Source: Cinnamomum chago (Eukaryota; Streptophyta; Magnoliopsida; Laurales; Lauraceae). Taken from it: a DNA stretch of 64,000 nt. The notes under the pieces were generated by a model. It was not told the DNA's origin, did not search any database, and saw only the letters and a program-made list of their open reading frames with translations. This document shows, in pieces, positions 56,805-64,000 of the stretch (within the stretch, counting starts at the first letter, position 1; every line of letters starts with the position of its first letter). Position numbers and translations under genes: made by a program. Where the stretch lies: assembly GCA_038049695.1 (NCBI GenBank), contig CP142457.1, forward strand, positions 60,074,501 to 60,138,500. Reading direction: 5' to 3'.

Positions 56805-57819
56805 TAGAGATGTCAAACCTGGCACGGCCCGCCCGTGCCACTGGCCGGGCTGGCACGGGGGTGGGCTGGAGCGGGCCGGGCCAGGCGGGCATGCTCTGTT
56901 TTTTTTTTTTTTCAGTATTAAAAAAAAATAGAACACAAATACACAATTACGGAGAATGACAAAGAGATTTAAGTGGTTCGTTAGTGACACCTTTTCCCCT
57001 AGTAGTGGGGAAGATTGATATGAACAGTTATTATCCTTTTCTAAATGTAAGTAAAAGAAGATAACTGATCAGTTTTAGTTGGTAGTTCATGCTGTGGATA
57101 TACAGTAATTTTTGTTCATTTTATTTGATGATGCGTTCTTCACAAACGTTTGAACTCATTGTGCCGGAAACGAGTCCCTTGGGCTTCCTCTGGAGCAAAC
57201 CAAATGCACAGGTAAATTGGTTGCATATAAAAGCCGATTCATGCGTTTGGATAACTTGGGTAAATGTGGGTAATTTGATTAAAGGCAAACTGATTTCCAA
57301 GTATCTAAACGGGGCCTTTGGTAGCCATTGGTATCGTATCTTATTCCATTGGCTGTTGTGGCATTTTCTACTTGGCACTTACCGGAAGAAGTGGTCTGTT
57401 ATTGTCAATTGTCAATGACAGTAGTATGGGAGCTTGAGGACTGCAGGTTCAGAACTTCAGATCCTATCTGCTACTTGAAGAGGACCATAGAGAGGCCTTT
57501 GGATAACAACACTAATGATTGTAAATGGTTTCGTCACTGATATATTGCATCCCTAAATTTCTCTCTTCATAGCATATTTCCTCTTTTGAACAATTTGTTT
57601 GGTTGGAGTTGTAGCTCCAATTTCAATTGTTGGACTCGTACGTGTAACTGGGTAAAAAAGTCCTTACAGCCATAGTAGCAACAGGATTTGTCTGGGCTTT
57701 GATACAGACCTACTCCACTGATACGGGCTGGCGGGCCCGGGCCGAACGGGCCAACTGGCCCAGCCACCTCGGCACGGGCCGAGGCCCGGCCCGGCCCATT
57801 TGACATCTCAACATCAGGT
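56797..57819. mobile_element. Non-autonomous hAT-type element with 8-bp TSD
   Basis: Element 56805-57811 (1007 bp). Left end TAGAGATGTCAAACC; right end, reverse-complemented, TTGAGATGTCAAATGGGCC. Both then run into GC-rich GGGCCGGG text. It is flanked by identical CATCAGGT (56797-56804 and 57812-57819). An 8-bp duplication and this type of end fit the hAT superfamily. The interior has no transposase. It contains a fragment of a different repeat (AGATTTAAGTGGTTCGTTAG near 56965) and anonymous sequence. Confidence 0.88.
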
Positions 57820-58060
57820 ATGCTATAGCTTGAATCAATATATAGGGAGGTTCAAATCTAATTTGAGAAGGTTGTCTTACGTGCCAAAAGTCTCTCTCGC
57901 ATTTCATGAAAATATATTGGATATTGGATCACACGTGTCAACCGGTCGCCTGCTACTCCCATGTCATGAAAAGACCTCGTGTTGTCAGAAATTGAAGTGA
58001 GATAGATAGAAGAGCAGGAGCAGCAGCAGCAGAAGAAGAAGAAAGCAGAAAGGAGAAGCG
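57820..58060 (+). promoter_or_regulatory. Leader and proximal upstream region of TAT
   Basis: Between the hAT element and the ATG at 58061. Contains AGCAGCAGCAGCAGAAGAAG just upstream of the start, typical of a plant 5' UTR. No convincing TATA box was singled out. The hAT insertion end is only 250 bp from the start codon and could affect regulation. Confidence 0.4.
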
Positions 58061-61000
58061 ATGGAGAACGGAGGAGTCGCGAGCAGTTGGAATTTCAAGC
58101 CAAACGCCACGCTTGAATTCGCGGCTAATCTCACCATCCGTGGAGTTCTTGGCACGATCATGGCCAATCTCGACCATCGAGACACAAGACCCACCATCCC
58201 TCTCGGCCACGGCGACCCATCTGCTTTCCCCTGCTTCCGCACCACTCCCATCGCAGAAGATGCCATCATCTCAGCCGTACGATCCGCTCAATACAACTCC
58301 TATGCCCCTTGTGTTGGCCTTCTCCCCGCCAGAAGGTCTCCAACAACAAATCATCTCTCTCTGGGTTTTCTTTCATTCGCTTTCTTCTTCTTCTTCTTCT
58401 TCTTTTGTGTGAATTTGTGGGTGTTCTTCTTTTTTGGTGTGTAGGGCGATTGCAGAGTATCTGTCGCGTGATCTTCCATGCGAGCTATCGCCAGACGATG
58501 TTTTTCTTACAGTTGGATGCACGCAAGCTATCGAGGTTATAATGTCTGTTCTCGCTCGCCCGGGTGCGAATATCTTGCTTCCAAGACCTGGGTACCAATT
58601 CTACGATGCGCGTGCGGCTTTTAATGGTGTTGAAGCTCGGTTTTTTGATCTGATTCCGGAGAAGAATTGGGAGGTTGATCTTCACAGTGTTGAGTCTGTT
58701 GCTGATGAGAATACTGTTGCTATGGTTATTGTGAATCCTGGGAATCCTTGTGGAAATGTCTTCACATATGAGCATTTGGCCAAGGTTGGGGAGTATGGAA
58801 TTACATGTTTGTTTCTTTTAGGTGGAAAGAATTTTGGGTTTTTGGGTAATCATGTTTGATTTTGATTGTGTTGTATTTAGGTCGCGGAGACTGCTAAGAA
58901 GCTTGGGATTCTTGTGATTTCCGATGAAGTGTATGCCCATCTGACATTTGGGAACAACCCATTTGTGCCCATGGGAGTTTTTGGGTCTGTGGCTCCTGTT
59001 ATTACTGTTGGGTCCATATCCAAAAGATGGGTGGTGCCCGGATGGAGACTGGGTTGGCTTGTAACAAATGACCCCAAGGGCATTCTGAAGGAAACCAAGG
59101 TGCAATTTGTCTTTGAATTTCTGTTTCCTTGATTTTTAACTTCCCATGATGACAATTGTTGGTGGACTAATTAAACCATGTGCTAGTGTGACTTCTGTGA
59201 CTCTGTAAGTTGGGCTATGAGAAATGAACTGGATCCTTAATCTTGATCATTAATAGATATGAATTGCCCAACCCTGCAAATGCAACTGGGTGCAGTGTTG
59301 CTTATAGTGCATAGTATGCTCTGGATCTTTTTCCATATTTTTGGAGTTTGGACTCTTGCTATAGTACTCATCATTGAGAAATCTTTTGTTTTCATGATAA
59401 ATTTATAATCACTAGTGTGTTGGGAGGAATGCAGTAATGGAATGCTTACCTGCTTTCACAAAGGGAACATGTTGCTTTTCACTTTGATAAACAGTTTATA
59501 ACTGGATGCATCATGGTTTTCAGTTCAAGAATGATTCAGTTATTGTCCTCGGATTAAGACTTAATTTTTCTTATTCTTCTCTCAGATTGTTGACTGCATC
59601 AAGAACTGTCTCAATGTCTGTACTGATCCTGCAACATTTATTCAGGTTTGCTTCTTAAATACAAGATCAACAGCTCTTTCTTTACTCTTGATTATTAGTC
59701 TTTTTCCCTGTTCATGTTCACAAAAATCTTCACTTTAATTCACGAAATTTTAGTAGGAATTAATCCTGTTTAGTATTTTTTTTTTTCATGCATCAGGTTT
59801 TATTATACGATTCCACTTCTATTTTTATTTATTTTGTGATATTTAAAGAAAGTTATTTTCTTAGAACCCTCTACAAAACTTATAGAGCCATGTGTAAACA
59901 GGATTCGGAACAGGTCTTTTATTTTATTTTGCAAACTCATCATCAAATTTATTCTTTTCCTGAGAGATATGAAGAAGATACCACCACAGCCATACACAGA
60001 ACAGTCCAATAATAATAGAATGGACAGGGCACCACAAATAAACCACAAGCAACAGGTCTCGCAGAATGGAATCCTCAACACAAAATCCTCATCACAAAAT
60101 CCAAAGGGAAGATCATGTGGCGCCTGTCTTTTCTTGCCTTCATTTGGATGATTTGGGAAGAGAGAACCAGGAGATATATGTTTTGAAGGAACTTCCTCCT
60201 CCCAAGAAGACCTAATCTTTAAAATGAAATTAACTGTAGCCTCTTGGATTTCTATTCTCCCAGTTTTTCAGGACTTATCCATTGATGCTTTATGTTTTAA
60301 CTAGAGGGAAGTCATATCGTTTTGATCTAGCACTTTTTCCTTTTGTCTGTGGCCTTTTACCGCTTTTGTATAGCTTCTCCTTTTTTGGGTGATGGCTGTA
60401 TTTCTAGGGTCCTCTCAGCCGCTTCTCAGTATAGCCCTTTTATACTGTAAAGCTTTTGATTAATTCAAGTTACCATTTTAAAAAAAAAAAACACAAAATC
60501 CAGCTTTTCTGATCATTTAGTTCAATTTAAGTTATAACTGCATGGATCCATTTATGCACTTCTCGTTCCCTCATTTTTAATTTCCCAGTCTTTTATGTTT
60601 TCTTTGATTGTTATCAGTTTTTTTTTTATTATTATTAAAGATAAAAAAAAGAGAAAATATAAAAGATAGGCACATGTCATAACTCTACCAACAGTATAGG
60701 AAAACTTTACTATTGCTTGCTACACCTTAAAAAGCACCCCATTCAGCTTAGTGTGCTCTCATCCTGTGCAAGAAGAAAGCTAATGAGATGATTTGTTGAG
60801 TTTTTGTCATTTGTCAACTCCCCATTGCATGTATACAAATTTGACTTCCATATCATTTACAGATTTCAACTTCCTCTTAGATTATCATAATTTAGCAATA
60901 TTCTTATGTCTTAGTACCATTCAGGTATTTGTTGTCAGAAGTGATATTCTTCTCACAGATTATAGCTTTTGCTCCAATTTTGTTGTTATTTAATGGGTGG

Positions 61001-63124
61001 GCGTGATACTTTCCGCCCTATAAAACTGGGTATGCATTTTTCTCTTCTTGCTGACAGTGAGTCGAGCCATTTCTCTCTTTTCTGCTACTATAGGAGCAAT
61101 TTATACAGCTCAATATGCCACATTTTTACTATTGATAAATATAAAACTTAGGCAGTCCAAAACTGCTTTGTTGTTCATTTCTGCAAAATATTCCTGTAAT
61201 AGCAATTCAGTTCAGACCACATTTTTACCTTACTGAATCTTTTCCACCAAAAGTAGCTTAATCTAATTGTTCCTCCTGGTGGGTTAAATATATCAACTAT
61301 GCCAATTACTGGAGTGTATTCTACTTTGCTTTGGTGTCAAGATTATTATGTGGTAAACATCTTTCTAGTTTTATGATACTCTCAATGTTTAATGAACTAG
61401 GGTGCAGTTCCTCAAATAATTGGCAATACGAGAGAGGATTTCTTTAACAAAACAATTGAAATACTGAAGCAAACAGCAGATATATGTTATGAAAGACTAA
61501 AGGAGATTGATTTCATTACTTGTCCATCCAAACCAGAGGGGTCTATGTTTGTGATGGTAAGGAAATAGTGAACTGTGTTTTATTAACTTGAAATATCTGG
61601 AGCCCAAAATTCTTATTTTATGTGATGCAGGTGAAAATGAATCTGTCACTTCTGGAAGACATTCTTGATGATGTGGACTTCTGCTGCAAGCTAGCAAAAG
61701 AGGAATCGGTGGTAATTCTGCCAGGTGAGATGGATGGATATAGTACTACTGGAGGGTGGAATTTCATCATGATATGGTTGCATTTATGCTTGTATTAAGT
61801 TTCTATGAGCATGTAATCTTGATTTTTCAGCCAACCACTTTTCCCTACTTCCTGTTCTTTCCTTGTTCACCCCATTAAATCGTTAGGTTTGCATTTTCAT
61901 CATCCAATCAGATTGTCTCTTCTTTGGGGTTTTGTCTGAATAACACCCATTTATTGCACCCAATTTGTTACTCAAATTCTATTGCCGCCTTACCTCTCAC
62001 TTTTCTCCTTGCTTTTCTGCATGATTACATTTGTATGCATTTTTACTCGGGTTCTTTATTTTCCCATCTTCATCATTCCATTTAAAGAATTAGTAAGTAT
62101 ATTCGGATGTCAGTGGGCCGGGTTAGACTTGGTCAGGGGTCAGCCTGAACCTGATCTGTTTGTACCAGAGTTGGCCTGAGTCTGAGTTCTAGTTTCCAAG
62201 GCTTAAGTCTGATCTGTTCGAAGATCAGTCTGGCTGAAGCCCACTCAGTAGGCATTTTTGTTATAATTGAGGCCATGACATGGAGGAAGGTGCTCACTAT
62301 TGCAACATTGACGCTGTGGGTTAAAGTCATGTTGCCAATAAAAAAGGGTATTTTATTGGTAACATATTATGATTGACTTGAGTTTTGGGAACTTGGATAC
62401 ATAGGTCACTTGGAAGTTGGATCTTTTGTGCCTCTTGCAAAACCAAAAAACGAAATTTTCAAGACGATTTGACAAGCGAAGCCTATTACAGGCCCAATTC
62501 CCAAGACAAGCTCAAGCAACTCCAAACCCAGTCTAATTGATCCAATGGCAAGTTTAGATCAATAATCCAAGGGAAAGAAGGATTCTCAAGAGAAAATGAG
62601 AAAACAGGCTTAGGCATAGAATTCAAAAGCTTAAACAAGGAATTCTGGAAGCTTTGAGGTTGCCTGTAATAGGTTTTGGCGAAGAAGTACAAACGAAAGA
62701 ATTATAAGTTGTAGGCAACATGCAAATTGAGTTATTTGCAGTTGAGTTACACAGATCCAACAGTTGCCAAGCATTCCCTGGTTGGTAAAGGAGTCCTTAC
62801 TGCAGACCATCTTTCCCAGGAGTCTACAACCGTGCATGATTGTTGTGGGCCAAGGCACAAATGATGATTACCCAAGTCTTCCAGTTTAAATTAGTGACAT
62901 GAGAATGTACTTTGAAAAAGATTTATCAGTAAGTGTGACAATTGCTGCTTGGTGGGGTTAATGGAGAGTGGAGACACTGACCGAGTATTTTTTTTTTTCC
63001 TCCAGGAAGTGCAGTTGGATGGACAAATTGGCTTCGCATCACCTTTGCTATAGACCCTTCTTCTCTCGAAGACGGGCTTCAAAGATTGAGATCCTTCTGT
63101 CTGAAGCATGCAAAGAAACAATAA
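58061..63124 (+). CDS. TAT: Tyrosine aminotransferase (PLP class I/II)
   Basis: Converts tyrosine to 4-hydroxyphenylpyruvate with 2-oxoglutarate as acceptor, feeding tyrosine breakdown and tocopherol/plastoquinone synthesis. Exons: 58061-58335, 58445-58784, 58881-59099, 59586-59645, 61401-61556, 61631-61724, 63006-63124; all GT-AG, phases agree; 420 residues, the normal plant TAT length. Signatures: N-terminal [53 protein letters not shown] (189-196); [11 protein letters not shown] (Asp220, Tyr223); PLP lysine Lys253 in [15 protein letters not shown]; substrate Arg392 in NWLRITFA. All catalytic residues are present. The main alternative is a nicotianamine aminotransferase-like paralogue, which shares the fold. 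The start is fixed by the in-frame ATG with a GA-rich leader (GCAGCAGCAGAAGAAGAAG). Confidence 0.94.
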
Positions 63125-64000
63125 GCTTTTGACTTGGATTGGTATCATTGAACAGGGTGGTGATTGAGATCGACAACAACGCGTTGGATCTCCCTGGTGG
63201 CACACTGCTATTTAGATTTCTGCTATTACCATTGGACTTGAATAAATCAGTGGCTACAGTAAATGATGGTGATTTTCTGCTAAAAGAAACAGCTAAAAGA
63301 AACATTCTTAAAATATTATGTCTAATGGAATTTGGTATCCATCTTTTGTATGCATTTTGGGACCTTTTGTTTGTGCTTGTTGATTGCTCTGCCCACCTAC
63401 GCTGACTGCTGACTGCCTAAGTTGAGCTAGAGATCACAACTGAAAAAGATAATGACTTTAATGGGGTTTCTGCGATTTCTAGATTGGTCTACTCAAACAA
63501 TCAACACAATAGTGTGCAGAAATAAATAATATACAATGAAAATAAAATAAACAATCACACACCATAAGGACACCAAATTTAAGGTGGAAAATCCTAATCG
63601 GGTGAAAAACCACTGATCCGAACTGGATCAAATCAAACACTATAAATTTCGCAATTACAAGAAATTCAAATTTCTTCCCCAGATATCCCCTATCCAAGGA
63701 CTGAAGTTACCTTGTGTCGCTTCACGCTTCAACGACTTCACACTGTTGATTGCAACAGATTCAATCTAGCGTCTGACTCCTTAAATATTCTCGCAAGAAG
63801 AAAATCTTCTACAAAGGATGCAGAAGAACTGACTCTAGAGAACTTGACAGCACAAGTTCATAAAAACTCTAGAGAAGAAAACTCTCAATGATAATTTCTA
63901 ACTCAGCACTTTTAGAGGTGAGGATCCTATCTTTGGAATACCCCTTGAGTCCTTTAAATAGCCATAAGGACATGCTTAAAGTTGCCTAAGATGATTAGGA
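63125..64000. other. TAT 3' flank and repetitive right edge
   Basis: Positions 63125-63470 are probable TAT 3' UTR. From about 63485 the sequence changes: GGTGGAAAATCCTAATCGGG with TGAAAAACCACTGATCCG resembles the text often seen in plant LTR retroelements and related repeats. It continues to the window end without a coding signature. Confidence 0.4.

Noticed and set aside
57089-57418. 109-aa frame inside the hAT element
   Set aside because: No similarity to hAT transposase motifs that I can see; probably anonymous internal sequence of a non-autonomous element.

Overview
This is nuclear DNA from a flowering plant. The evidence is long intron-rich genes with GT-AG junctions, plant-only families (CASP-like, SOSEKI, FLOE/DUF1421, LSD1-type zinc fingers), an AT-rich background, and large amounts of MITEs, SINEs, LINE fragments and other transposons. 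The species cannot be named from the window alone.

Layout from left to right. Positions 1-1758 hold the last two exons of the RNA polymerase II second-largest subunit (NRPB2-like, +), joined across an apparent GC-AG intron. A tRNA-related SINE follows at 3.1 kb. Positions 7823-11527 hold a four-exon LSD-ONE-LIKE zinc-finger gene (LOL2-like, +), with one PIF/Harbinger-type MITE in its first intron and a larger one just upstream. Positions 13.6-17 kb hold a hairpin MITE and two dead LINE RNase H tails. Positions 18489-19399 hold a three-exon CASP-like membrane protein gene (+).

From about 19979 to 31654 lies a large Mutator-like element (MULE), bounded by long inverted repeats. Inside are a ten-exon Ulp1/C48 cysteine protease gene (+), a two-exon possible captured gene fragment, a 188-bp tandem array, a second repeat block, and a FAR1/MURA-type transposase gene (-). 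The transposase keeps its DDE core but stops in the middle of its SWIM zinc finger. The two genes converge on the repeat arrays. This is the most interesting object in the window.

Positions 32950-38358 hold a three-exon FLOE-family (DUF1421) prion-like protein gene (+). Around 39.7-40.2 kb is a broken F-box/DUF295 gene lying between direct repeats. Positions 41331-47003 hold a complete five-exon SOSEKI gene (-), whose 3.8-kb last intron contains a hairpin MITE and other repeats. Positions 47-58 kb are gene-poor and rich in short repeats: two SINEs, a cluster of about 300-bp related units, and a hAT-type element with an 8-bp target duplication. Positions 58061-63124 hold a complete seven-exon tyrosine aminotransferase gene (+). 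The right edge runs into repetitive DNA.

The six host genes are functionally unrelated and form no cluster. The only genes that plausibly act together are the transposase and the Ulp1 protease of the MULE. All exon boundaries were read by eye from splice sites, reading frame and family conservation.
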